Of a stretch of DNA of 64,000 bases, positions 46,246 through 58,145 are shown one piece after another. Position numbers and translations under genes: made by a program. The notes under the pieces are model-generated. The model saw only the letters and a list, made by a program, of their open reading frames with translations. It was not told the origin of the DNA and searched no databases. This DNA comes from Augochlora pura (Eukaryota > Arthropoda > Insecta > Hymenoptera > Halictidae): contig NC_135775.1 of NCBI RefSeq assembly GCF_028453695.1, forward strand, positions 23,904,545 through 23,968,544, written 5' to 3'. Positions within the stretch are counted from its first letter, which is position 1. Each line of letters starts with the position of its first letter.

Positions 46246-48637
46246 CTCTAAGACTATTAAGCAGATGATTCACGGCCGATGACGGGACACAGGCAATTTC
46301 TCTTACAATTAGCGATATTAATGATCCTCCCTCCTGGCGTTGTCGGGGTGTCGCGCGGATTTTTATTTAATTATACCGACGCGTCGCCCATTTTCTGTAA
46401 CGCGTGTCCTCGGTTATTCCGCGGCCCGATACACGCGGCATTACCTTGTTTAATTTGATTAATGCGCGCACGCGCGATCGCCCTCGGACCTCCACCCTCG
46501 ACGCCCGGATATAAAGTATGAAATGGAAAAGTTTAACGGAACAGCTGTCACCTAAAGTGAAATGTCGATTTTTTTACAATTATTTTTCAGGCTCTTTGTC
46601 CGTTTGACTCTGCCTCCGGGGGTGATAGACAGTCCGACAGTTCTGTCAATTCGGGTCTGAGGATATATGGCCGTCTCTCTTATATAAAGTTTTTACAATA
46701 GCATTATTTGATCGAATTCCGGCGCGCAGTTTTGAATAACAGCTTTCTAATGCGGCTCCGCTCTGATTGAACAAATTAATTCCGCGGCCTGAAATGCCGG
46801 ATCCTCTCTTTTTATTCCTTTTTTTTATTTTTGAAAGCGTCGACTTTGTTGAAATTGAAGGGGTTGTTTTCGCGAGAATATTTCGTGCCCGGGTTTGTCA
46901 GCTGCCACGAAGTGGTGGAAACAAGCCATGGAATGGCGCGGCGTGGATTGAAAAATTGTTTTTCGGGGAAAATCCGTTTGCTCGATGTTTCGAAGAAATC
47001 ATTAGCTCGCGTAGAAGCTTTCTTTCGAATTTCATCCCTTAAATTCTTTCTTTATCTATCGCGATAAATACTCGTCCGATTGTTAGACCGATTTTCATTC
47101 TGAGAACTTAGAAAAATCGCGGACGTCCCAGACTGCATAAACATCGGCCGATTAACGAAAGGAACTTCTCGCGGCCGGGCGGGGAAGCGTTCGAATTAAA
47201 AGTAGCGCGGGCGCGTGCGGCGAATGCGGAACGAGCCGCGGTTCCGGGCGAATTTAGGCGAGTTTGCCGAAGATCGTCCGCGCCGCGGACCGGTTTCGTG
47301 ATTTCGCAAAAATCAGCGCGCGCGCGCCAACACCGTAATACAAATTTCTCTTTCCGAATGTAAGACGCGCGCGGGGCTGGGCTGAAAGTTGCGTAGTTCC
47401 AACGGACGCACAAGTTCCCGCGCGGCGTCGCGACGGCAGAGCCGGCGATTCGATTAGAGTCACCGGGCGATAGCGCCAACTTTGGTTACACCGTCTTCAA
47501 GTTGAATTCGCTCGAGTTTAACTTGCTCGATTATCTTTGAGGCTTGCCAAAGTGCTACGGCGGTAGAAGTGAAATTTCCTTGGCGATCCCCCCACCCCGC
47601 CCCCCTCCCACCGAGCGTCGTTTTCCCCGACTGTTAGAAAAGAAATCGTCGCGACGACTTCGCCGCGGCGATTCGGACCGGCGCGAATCCGATTTGCGGA
47701 CGGAAAAGTTGCGTCCGCTTTGTTATTCCGGCCGGCAATTTGGTTTCTTGCCCGCGGTATGTATATCGATTTCGCTCCCGTTACCGTCCCGCTTTACACT
47801 TCGACCGGGTTTTTGTGCTCGAACTTCGACTATATCTTCTGGCAATTTTCAGCTACTTAAAAAAAATCGAGAAAAGCGTAAACGACGTGATTAAACAAGC
47901 ACGGTCTTGTAAATATAGGTTCCTTTGATTAATGATGTTATTTCGGTCGGGTGAAAAACGTTCCGCCCTTAGCACGCAAGAAACTAAGACCTTGCGAACT
48001 ACCCGCGTCTGTAGTTACGGGCTTAAAATTGGAAGGGCGCGGCTGACTAACGCGAAACTTGACACGGGTTTTTGTTGGACGTTTATGAAGCCGTGCGAAT
48101 TTTCTTATAATTATTGAAGTATTTTCGGTGTTAAAATTGCTAATTATAAGACAGAGATGCGCGACGAGTAGCTATCGTTATATGTTCCATATGTTCAAAA
48201 GAAACTTATATGGATTATTAAATTACGAAATTATGTTGTTAATTAGTATAATAATTTTTATTGTTAAATTATTATAAATTTCCTGCGATTATTAAAAGAA
48301 AATAGCCATTTCAATCGCTCTTGTATTTCTTATAATTAACGTCGACAATTTTTAATCCGCACAATTATAAAGTAGTTTACTAACGAACACCTGTTCGATT
48401 AAACAACGATTCGCAAGACGCCGTTCAAAAATAAAAATTACCATCGAACAATGGTTCGGCGCGTTTCCCGATACAATCTACCGGAACAGATTACGATCTA
48501 ATGCGTAGATAATAAAAGTTTATCACGGTCCAGAAATGAATGGCTCGAATCTGGATTGGTCCTGCAGGAATCGTTGCTTGCCACTTCCGGTGGAAATATT
48601 GACCAATCACCGCGCGAAATTTTCTCGTTTGGGTCTC

Positions 48638-48657
48638 GCGGCGGCGGCGGCGGCGGC
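48638..48657. repeat. (GCG)n trinucleotide run
   Basis: Six to seven GCG units. Confidence 0.9.
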
Positions 48658-49589
48658 CCCCGTACACCATGGAAAGAGAATCGAACGATCAATTCGCCGT
48701 GAACAGTCGTTCAGTTTCTCATGAATATTCGAGGAAGCAACACTCGACAGGTATTCGACGGGGCGCGCGTGTGCCGTCTCTACGTGCTCGCAAGATAAGT
48801 CGTTTAATCGTTTCGGGCAACGGCGAACGCAAAAATAACGCGACGCCGCGAATAACAAATTCTAATCCGTCGGAAATGTTTGGGCTCGGCTGATTTGTTT
48901 GCGCCGTAATCGCTCCGCTGGTTTGCAACGTGAATTGCGAACAATCAAACACTCGACGTTCGATCGATCGCGGGAAATTATATCGACGATGGCTGGAACA
49001 AGTAAATAAAGTGGGCAACGCTGAAATAAACGAATGAAAATAAATGGAAAATTAACGACGGGAAAGATAGGATTTTATATAAATATTTAAGCGACGCGGT
49101 AGGGAGAATGAATAAATAAGGAAAACTAGATGTTACAAAAGGAAAGCTAGAAAATGAAAAGAAAAATAAAGAACGATAGAATAATTACAGGTGGACAAAA
49201 GATTACAAAATAGAAGTCAAACCGTGATAATAAAATCGTAATAGGAAGAATTTAAAGTGCAATAGAGGGGAAGCAATATTTAATTTCAATCGGCGAATAA
49301 GGCTGTCTTAAATCATAAATTGTACAGGAAATATTGATAGTGGTTTTACAGCACAGTAATCTGCTCGAATCAATGTTGCCTTCTTTACAATGCCGGGTTC
49401 TCTTGGGTCAGGTACGAGCGCAGCTTCCGCTAGCCGTCGTCGTCGTTGCGCTGTTTTATTTACTCATAAATATACATGTTACGATGCATCGTTAAACATT
49501 ATTGCGACCTCGGTCCTCCTCTCTTGCACTGCGTGTCCACTAAAGAGCATTCTTTCTTTACTCATTTGACGACTCTCCTTGACCACAGC

Positions 49590-49735
49590 AACAACGTTCT
49601 GTTATTATTAATATTCTTATTATTATTCTACTTATCATTCTTCTTAATCTTCTTCTTATCATTCTTATTATTTTTATTACTAATATTATTATTGTTACTA
49701 TTGTCGTATTATTATTTACGTCTGCTTTGGATTCG
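49590..49735. repeat. Imperfect ATT/CTT trinucleotide tract
   Basis: About 145 bp of TTATTATT, CTTATTCTT and similar phrases. Frames here read as poly-hydrophobic and are compositional. Confidence 0.8.
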
Positions 49736-50696
49736 GATCCGACACCGGGCAAAATAAACGAGCCGTGTCGCGTTGCGCTGTAGCAACTTTCTCGAACTTT
49801 CTGTTAAATATTTCAGCTGTTTGCACGGGTATATAACATGTTGGTTGATTTTCGAGAACGTAACTGAACCGGACTGGGAAATTTTGCGTGTTTGTTGCTT
49901 ACCTTGCTGTGCAAATTCTGAGGTCGGCCAAGTAAGATTGCGTAAAAGTGGATTGCTTTTGATACGCTGAATTTAGGAAGATGAAACGGACGGGGACTGC
50001 ACATCATTTTTGTCAACATTTGGTAGTATTATTTTCACTGTATTTCAACTGCAATTTTTAATTATAACTCTTTTTATATTATTGCTATTATATTGATAAA
50101 TATAGATATACATTTATGGAGAATTAATTATTGTTTTGCGAGACATACATTACGATACGAATTGTAAGAATAGTAGAAATATATTTTCTTTATTTTTCTC
50201 GCGAAGTCGTTGATTTTAACGCTCCGTACACCTCGCATTAAACAAATTATTCCGCTTTCGGCCCGTTGGCAGAAGCCGACCAGCTCTCGCCCCGCCGCTG
50301 CACCTTTCCCGTCATTTCGAAGCTCTGTCGAGCCGTTCCCGGTTCAACATCGATATTTGAATATCGCAGGGCGCAACTTCTTCGGTAGCAGCGGCAAAGT
50401 TTAAACGGAAGCCACGGTTCCCGTTGTTCGTAAGTAACCGCCGGAAACAACGAGGCGTGAGGGGGGCGCGACGGTGGCAGCGAGAAAACCGGCGCGGCAT
50501 TTCGGGGGGGTTGGCGGCGGGCGACGACGGCGCGGCCCGGAAGCTCTGTTTTGCCGCGAAACGTCTCGCGGAAACTTGACGTTGATCGGTGCGGGTCGGG
50601 GGCCTTGGCAGCTTTCAAGTCCACGGGGCAACTTTTTGAAGTATCGCGCAAGGCGTTTCGGGTGTTCGGGCACACCGCCGCGGTGCCCGGCGTGTG

Positions 50697-50717
50697 CTCT
50701 CTCTCTCTCTCTCTCTC
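50697..50717. repeat. (CT)10 microsatellite
   Basis: Pure CT run in GC-rich DNA. Confidence 0.95.
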
Positions 50718-51201
50718 GCTCTACGCCGATCGATCGGTGCACGCGCGTAACGCCCGCAATCGGCCGGCATTATATCGATCGCGTTCCGGAGGGAGATTTA
50801 CCGCGTGCATGCCAGCCGTGCCTTCTACGAACATATGTCATGTTATTTACGAGCCAGGCATTACTCTCTGCCCGATTTACTATATTTTATGTTACGTGGA
50901 TGGACTCGCAATTCTTTCAAATCGGCCGGACCGGCAACCCGGTCACGTAGGGGGGAAACGCGAGGGCCGCACGCGAGCGCGCCGAGAGACCGGCGCGGCG
51001 ACGGTGCGTGTCCACGTTCTTCGCACCCTCTCGATTATGCGCGTTTCCCAAATTCACGTTTCATCGGCGACACGTGCCTCCTCGCGTACCGGCCCTTCGC
51101 CTCTATATACTCGCGATTGCCACGTTGCTGCAATTTTACGCGCCGCCTCGCCGTTTACCTGCCCCTTCCGAAGCGTTGTTTCGCGATTTCTGCGATTAGG
51201 G

Positions 51202-51282
51202 TGGCATAATGGCATCATTTATATTCAGCGATATAATGGTAGAATTTTTATACAGTGGCACAATGGTATAATTTCGATTAAT
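51202..51282 (+). repeat. 27-bp minisatellite, 3 units
   Basis: (TGGC/CGAT)A-AATGG-A-AATTT-TAT-CAG units start at 51202, 51229 and 51256, exactly 27 bp apart. The stop-free units prolong the open frame at 50551-51300. Confidence 0.85.
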
Positions 51283-51954
51283 TTACTGGACAATAGCTGA
51301 CAAATTCTTCCAAAAAATTCCAACGATAATTACACGTAATTTTGTACAAATTTTTATCGTCGGACATTGTTGTTTCTACTTGTATTTCCGAATCGTTCGT
51401 TGCACATTAAAAGGAAGGAACGCGTTGCAATTAATCGGAACTGCGCCGTCAGAGCCACCGCCAGAGTAAGATCTCGGTTCTATCTATACGTCCCGGATAG
51501 GTGGACTGGGTAATCTCGACGGCGCGAGCCGGAAATCAAATGTCCTCGTTCCTTTCTCTCTGGTCTCCGTTGAGCGTGTAAAAATTCGACGGATCAGATC
51601 CCGAATTGCATATCGAGTGATTGAAAACTTCTGAATGACAGTTCCAGAATGCGTCGTGGTTCCCGGACTGACAGCGGGACATATATTACCGTGAAAGACG
51701 TTCACTATTCTTCAGAATGACTGGCCTCTTTTCTCGAATGGTCACCATCAGACACTCGAGATTGCCACTCGTAATCCATTGATACGTATACCGTATATAA
51801 GCGCCTATGTACCTGTATGTATACGCGGATATATATACGTGTACGTGGAGAGAGATTTTTGTGTATTTGTAAAGAGATATATGTGTATATAAAGAGAGAT
51901 ATAAGTATGTTACACAAAAAGATATATTTGTACATTTAGATAGGTGTTAATCTA

Positions 51955-52245
51955 TTATATATCTCTCTACATGTATAGATATATTTATTTTATATATTAT
52001 ATATCTCTCTACCTATATATAAATATATTTATTGTATATATTATATATCTCTCTACCTATATATAAATATATTTATTTTATATATTATATATCTCTCTAC
52101 CTATATATAAATATATTTATTTTATATATTATATATCTCTCTACCTATATATAAATATATTTATTTTATATATTATATACCTCTCTACATACACAAATAT
52201 ATTAATTCTATATCTATTACATATCTCTCTATATATACTATATTT
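51955..52245. repeat. 44-bp minisatellite, about 6.5 units
   Basis: CTCTCTAC followed by a TATA-rich stretch with AAATATATTTATT recurs at 51963, 52005, 52049, 52093, 52137, 52181 and 52225. Spacing is 44 bp except for one 42-bp step. The three central units are nearly identical, so this array is recently homogenised. Confidence 0.95.
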
Positions 52246-54151
52246 ATAATTTCGGGAAATTGAACCCTGTGAATTTTGATGAAATAATTGCACTCATACA
52301 ACCACTAAAATCTGGGAAAGGATTAAACCTGTGCGCCGTCGGCGTTATCAATTTCATTCTTTCGATCCGACGGCCGTATCTCGATGAACGTAAACGCGGC
52401 ACTCGCCGTTCCGGTAACCGTTCCTCGAACTTCGTTCTTCCCCGTCGCTTTCGCCGGTAATAATCAAATATTTTGCCGAACTTCGAACCGATGAAGTTGA
52501 AAGGGGACAGAGACGCATCCCCGCCGGCCAGCAAATTAATTACAGCCGAGTATTGTATTTCTCTGGCCGAGTTATTATTACAGCGGTCGCGTGTTTCCGA
52601 ATTTATTCTCCTTTTTTTTTAACGGCGGCAACTGGCCGGAAGTGAGCCGACCCTCTCCTCCTCCCCCCACCCTCGGACAACCTGTAATTGCATTAACGGA
52701 ACCGGAAATATTGTGATTGCTCATTCGAAAATTGTCGGCGGCCTGGCCAAACAATCTTCCTGATTGCGCGCGCCTCCCTCTTTTATCGCCGACCACTCGA
52801 TAGATTACAATATTTGCTCGAAGATAGTTTTCCGTCGAATGGCCGTGGTAGGAACGTTCCTGAGGATGTTCGACGAGTTTGTAATTTGAAAAGTATATAG
52901 ATTTATGTGATTGATCTTTTTATTTTATTTCGTCTAACTATCGTTGGACTTATCTTTTACTCGATGCGGCGTGACGTGCAATTAATTTAAATAATTTAAA
53001 AAGTAGCTGTGATATAAGGATGCAAAAATTAGAGAATATAATTCGAACATGCTGTAACGTCGTCTCGTTTATTAGAACTCGATCTCTCGCTTGCAAATGT
53101 GTCAAATTAATTGTTAATTTTATGCTCTGAAAAAGCAGAAAGATGTGGATCATCGTAAGAACAGTCGAAGTGATAACGAAGAATTGGATCCAATTTTTAT
53201 TCATAAAAAGAAAAATTTTGTCTTAAACAGACAGTGAGAGTGGCCGATACCAACAATCTCCGTCCGTTTATTTCCATTCTATACTTAAATTCTCGCTAAT
53301 TAATTAAATTTCCCAAAACGAATTTTCGACTAAAGAACGAGGACACGACTTATAGATAAGTTATTACCTAAATTGCATAACCATTTTAACTCCAAAATAG
53401 TTTCTTCGACCTATATCAATTCATTGCGTTTCACCTTACCAATTATTTAAAATATAAATTAGTGCAATTGTTAGAACAACCGAGAACGCGACAGCAATAA
53501 TAAAATAACGAGTCTTGCATCGCGTACCGCTCCACCGATATTGTTCAATTACATTAATTAATCCCGCACGTTCATTTACATTTCTAAAATCCTTCTGTGC
53601 ACAACAACGGCTAATTATTAAAAAGAAATCGCGCCCTGTGTGTACGAAGTTGCCGCGGCAAAGATAAAAGCAAATACCCGGAGACAAGCTGGCGGGGCTT
53701 GTCGCGAGACCAGCAGCCTCCATGTTTAATTAATAGATAGAATGTAATTACCAAATAGCAATTTGTTGATAAAACAGTGAAACGAAGACGTCTGTCTGCG
53801 ACAATGAGACGAACAAGACGAACAAGATCTTGGGACAGGTACATAATGACGATTCGTTGAAGACAAAGTGGTAGAGTCGACCGAGCACCATTTGAGCGTT
53901 AACCAACAATAATTAACAAATTGGCGACACACACGGTGCACATGGTGGTCTATCTTGAATTTAAACATAATTTAGCGTATATAATAATTGTAATATTCTA
54001 TTGGAATATTTGGATTTTAATATTTTTGCCGCCGCATCGCGCGGCGCAAGTTAATCAATTTCGACCGCCAGCAGCACGCCGTTAAGAACATTTGATATTT
54101 TCAATTTATTAACGACCCGGTGGGGCAGGGGTCGCAAGACGGGGGAGCCGA

Positions 54152-54165
54152 GGGGGGGGGGGGGG
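54152..54165. repeat. G14 homopolymer
   Basis: Fourteen consecutive G, closely preceded by GGGGCAGGGG and GGGGGAG. The segment is a possible G-quadruplex former. Confidence 0.95.
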
Positions 54166-54177
54166 ATCTGTGCGAGC

Positions 54178-54196
54178 AAAGATGGCGCGTAAGTGA
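54178..54196 (+). promoter_or_regulatory. AAGATGGCGC box fused to a GTAAGT donor-like site
   Basis: AAAGATGGCGC|GTAAGTGAT (GT at 54189) joins a YY1/Pho-type start box, with an in-context ATG, to a near-consensus splice donor. It lies directly downstream of a G-rich tract. This is the arrangement expected of a very short first coding exon (Met-Ala plus one base), but no downstream exon is identified. Confidence 0.25.
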
Positions 54197-57049
54197 TTGA
54201 TGTTTCTGGCGGAGGTTACGTTAGCTGACTTCGACTCGAAACATGCAAATTTAACAGGACTTATCCAAACTTGGCCCAAATTGATGGAATAAAGTTAGAC
54301 ATTAAGTAAACAAAGTAGCTTTACGCGCGGCGCGTAAAGTTTACGCAAATTATAGCGAGAGAGCAACCTTCCTATTATGCGTTGCCCCGTCTGTTTTCGA
54401 GTAAATTAACCCCGTCGCGGGCGGTGGCGTGGGGGGACGGCACCGCCGATGATTACAGGTATGCAAAAGTTTCGTCGCCGGCACGGTCTCGCGTGGCCGG
54501 CCCCCGTTAACGTTATTTTCTAATTGCCGCGTCGCTCTGGTCAAATTCCGGAAAAACCACGCCGGAAATTCGTCGCGTGTCTCGCCATTCGTTACAATTA
54601 AACGGAAGATGCTGGACGCGGCAGAAGGGTTTACGGTCTTCTCAGTGTTTACGCTGTCGGCACGATGTCATAATGGGGTTGATCACGTTTTCACTAATAT
54701 GGGAAACTAACGTTATTGTTACTTTCAGCTTAGGGTACGTCAATTAGCTTAATCAATAATTTTACAACAAAGTAAGGTATATAAAATTCACCCCTTGAAT
54801 TTTCGTTTCAATTTATCACTTTTTAATCTCACTTTAAAATTTCTTATCCATTTGTCATTCGAGTAGAAAGGGTTGATAGGGTCATTTCAAGCACCGGAAA
54901 CATTATCGCAGGTGTATCCGTTTCCGATCCCCGCGACGAGACCCTCTTCTTCTATTTTCCCGCCTTCGGTGTTTTCCTACCGCGAAACTTTCCCCGAAAG
55001 TTTCCGCATTTAATTTCGCCGGCGCGCGAGGTACACACCGCTCATTATTAAACGTTCTTCCGCGCCGGTAGAATCATTAATCATTGCACGCTAACGCGAG
55101 CTATTAACCCTTCATTGAGTATGTAATTCAGCAACCCGCCCGAGAATAAGCCGAGCGATCATTTTTTAACCTCTCGCCGTCGGAAGTTATAAAACAAAAC
55201 AAGCCACCGCGTATATCGAATCCGATTCGTTCGCACGTAATTAAGTCGCGTTCATCCTGCGGCTCCGCGATTTAATCGTTCACGTTTCGTGCGATTTATT
55301 ACGTTCCTTCGATATTCCTCGATTTCTTTATTAACCGAAAAATTGGATTTTATTGTATTTTTAGACTTTGGGATTTTTTATCAGCAAAATTTTGGAGTAT
55401 CGTTTATGCTATTTTTAGTAGGTTAAAAGTATCGAGTGATTTGAGAAATAATTAATTAAGGTATTAATTAGGCATTTAATAATTCAGCCGAGGTGTGGTA
55501 ATTTTCATTTTCGCAATGGTTTGATCGTTAATTTTTTTATAATTCAAAGGAAAATGTCACATTTCTCTCTATTTCTGTATGTTATTTTTTTTGTACGATT
55601 AATACAACAAATGAGAAACTGTAAACATATTACAAAAATTTAAATAGCTTGCATAACTATTATATAAAATTATATATTACAGAATTATAAATTATATAAT
55701 TATAAAATATAATATGGTATAAAATAATAATATAAAATTGTCTTAAAACAAAAATCTAGAAAATCTCTAAATCTCATGCTACGTACAATTTTTTAAATAA
55801 CCGCATCAACAAAATTAATCATCTCACGTCTCTCAAAATTCACCGAGATCATTTCCGATCCACCGGACGTCGTCTCGACAAGAAGACCATCCGACCATAA
55901 TCACCCCGCCGAGAAACTAATTAAAACAGCAATCCATCGGTCATCTAACAAAAAACCCGAGTCCCGCCATACATTTCGCAATCTCGCGACTCGGTCGAGA
56001 GCCTTTTGATCGGGCATCTTTAATAAGCTTCCGAACTCGTCCGAAATGACCGAAGGGTAATCGGTAGCCGCCGAACGGCGTCATCCGCAGCGATCGCGTT
56101 AATTGGAGAACCCGGGCCGGCTGGCGGCGACACGACCAGGAAGAGAGTCCGTCCGCGCTCGCGTTGGAAAATCGTTGAGCGCGAGCGTTCGACGTCCGTA
56201 ACTTTCGAAGGCGTCGTCGCCGCGATAAGGGAGAAAAAAAAAGCGGCCGCGAATCAGTCGCCATTTATTCGTAGCAGAAATGGCGGACAGGTTCGGAGCG
56301 CCGCTATTTATCCGAGCGGATTTCCCGCGCGAGGCTCGCTCGCGCGCCCCAGCTTCCACGCCCCCGCGCGTCGAGTTTATGATTAAAAGTTTCGTTTGAC
56401 GGAAAGGCGGCCGCTTGACTTGGGAATTCGCAACGCACTGTAAACGAAAGAATATTCGTTACCCGTTCGCGGCTCCTGAAACTGCGGGCTAACGAGGAGG
56501 GGCGTAACAACTTCCGGGATTTCGCCTGGCCCCGCCGCCTTTGCGATAACCGGCCCGAATTTTTCTCGAGTTCGCCGATAATTTTCGCCGAAGAAACGAC
56601 CGCGACCCCGACCCCCCCTCCTCACCGGAAATATTCCGGCGAGAAGGGTGTGCCCGGCCGGTTGCTCTCCCCCCACCCCCGAGTGCCGGGGGTGACTTCG
56701 CGGCGGAATAAGTTTGATCGAATGTTTCTTGCCCGAGCGGAATTCTGGGACGAAGAAACGCCGTAACGTGGAATTCTCGTCCGCGGTGTTCCGAGCAGTT
56801 TAATTCTCGAGCGAAAATCAATGCTCGTTCACCGTTTCGCGGCTATCGTTGGAGGATAGCGATTAAAGGGTTGTTGCGTCCTCGCGTGTCGCAATTATGG
56901 CCAACGAAATATATAACTCTTTGATGTTATCTGAATTAATTTTCCTGGCTATTTTCATTCTGTACAACAGAGTGCATTTTTATGCAAACGAAATACTTTA
57001 TTGATCAACTTTGTTAACTAAACCAATAATTTATCAACTAAATATTGTT
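54197..57049. other. Non-coding mosaic, no gene seen
   Basis: GC-rich at 54.3-54.65, 54.9-55.3 and 55.85-56.88 kb, AT-rich at 55.35-55.85 kb. The GC-rich block at 55.9-56.8 kb has several overlapping minus-strand frames with no domain, plus the Pho-type inverted pair. Confidence 0.65.
56259..56285. promoter_or_regulatory. Inverted pair of Pho/YY1-type sites
   Basis: CGCCATTT (56259-56266) and AAATGGCG (56278-56285) form a perfect 8-bp inverted repeat with an 11-base spacer. Each arm contains GCCAT. A role as a Polycomb-type or promoter site is inference. Confidence 0.35.
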
Positions 57050-57123
57050 GATATAAATATTATCTTACGACGCGATGGAACAATTTTAATACTGCCTCAG
57101 AGCCGCCACTCGAGCGCAAAGAC
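57050..57123 (-). mobile_element. Diverged MITE end, family A
   Basis: Read on the minus strand, CTTTGCGCTCGAG then TGGCGGCTCTGAG aligns with CTTTGCACTCGAGCGGCGACTCTAAG of the end at 279, followed by a TTAAAATT block in both. The TTAA flank and the first C bases are degraded. A possible partner, CTCTTTGATG, lies near 56917, but the match is weak. Confidence 0.4.
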
Positions 57124-57939
57124 TTGACACCTTAATAATAAAAGAATAATAATTCCATATTTCAAGAACACTATAATTTCAAATTCCTTACACCTTGAAA
57201 CATACAACCATGTTCCAGTTTTCAACCAAAATTGCAATTTTCACGCAATTGCAATTTGTTCGTGAAACTGCAACCTTTTCACGCGCGACGATCGCGCGAC
57301 ACCTGCGTGCATTGATTGCACAGCAGTGCGTTTTATTATTGCCCACGGAGCCGCGACGCAGCCTCTGCCGTGTGCCCGCCTTTGTCCATGTTCGATCGAC
57401 GTCGTAAACAAGTTTGCCGCAAGTTTCGCGCTGCGATGAATCAGGCTCATCCGCTGAGGGATCAAAGCCGAAGCACGGGCGGCGTAAGGTTAACGTTCCT
57501 CGATTAGCTCGATCAGTCGGCACCGAGACTCAGGAAGCGATCCTCTGTCGTCGGGGAATCGTCGCCACATTCACGAGCGATTTACCGGAGCGAGCGGAAC
57601 CGCCTTCAAAAATGCGGAGAGAGAATTACCGAGTCTATGACCGTGGATAGCGTTCTTCTATTATGAACGCCCGCGGAATCGTTTGCGGCTTTAAAGTTAA
57701 CGCGATCGCTGATCGCGGGCAGGATCGAGATGATTAATTCACGATGGGCGAGGGGATGGTATTTCTGGAGTTTAGTTAAGGATCTTTTGGAGATAATCAG
57801 CGGGGTTCGTTTTTGATAGGTTCACTGTGGTTGGTATTTATTTAGGTAGGGTTTTATTCATTTTTGTAAGGATCAATTATTTGATCTTTGATTATTTTTG
57901 GTAATTTGTGTAGGCTTGATTACTTTGTAATGTTACAAT

Positions 57940-58145
57940 TTACGTCTATTGATAATTGTGGTTATATAATTCTTGATATTTATTGATAATTATAGTTATA
58001 TAATTCCTGATATTTATTGATAATTATAGTTATATAATTCTTGATATTTATTGATAATTATAGTTATATAATTCTTGACATTTATTGGTAATTATAGCTA
58101 TAAAATTGTGAACATCTATTGGTAATTATAGTTACAAAATTACTA
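57940..58145. repeat. 34-bp minisatellite, about 6 units
   Basis: TTATTGATAATTATAGTTAT and ATAATTCTTGATA units step exactly 34 bp (GTTATATAATT-type core at 57961, 57995, 58029, 58063, 58097, 58131). The right-hand units are more diverged. Confidence 0.95.

Larger units (their letters stand above)
46246..51201. other. Non-coding mosaic, no gene seen
   Basis: GC-rich at 46.3-46.5, 47.1-47.8, 48.5-49.0 and 50.2-51.2 kb. 49.0-49.37 kb is purine/A-rich. The 249-codon plus frame at 50551-51300 passes through the (CT)10 run and the 27-bp array and shows no domain. An opposite-strand frame covers part of it. Confidence 0.65.
51283..54177. other. AT-rich minisatellite zone and moderate-GC DNA, no gene seen
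   Basis: 51.3-51.95 kb is mixed. The 44-bp array fills 51.95-52.25 kb. 52.3-52.85 kb is GC-rich. 52.87-54.05 kb is AT-rich with short frames only. A G-rich stretch begins at 54.12 kb. Confidence 0.65.

Noticed and set aside
50551..51300. 249-codon plus-strand open frame
   Set aside because: It includes the (CT)10 run and a 27-bp array whose stop-free units prolong the frame. There is no recognisable domain, and another frame is also open.
35850..52549. Shared 15-mer ATTAATTACAGCCGA at 35850 and 52535
   Set aside because: A couple of 15-base matches are expected by chance within 64 kb, and the flanks do not align.
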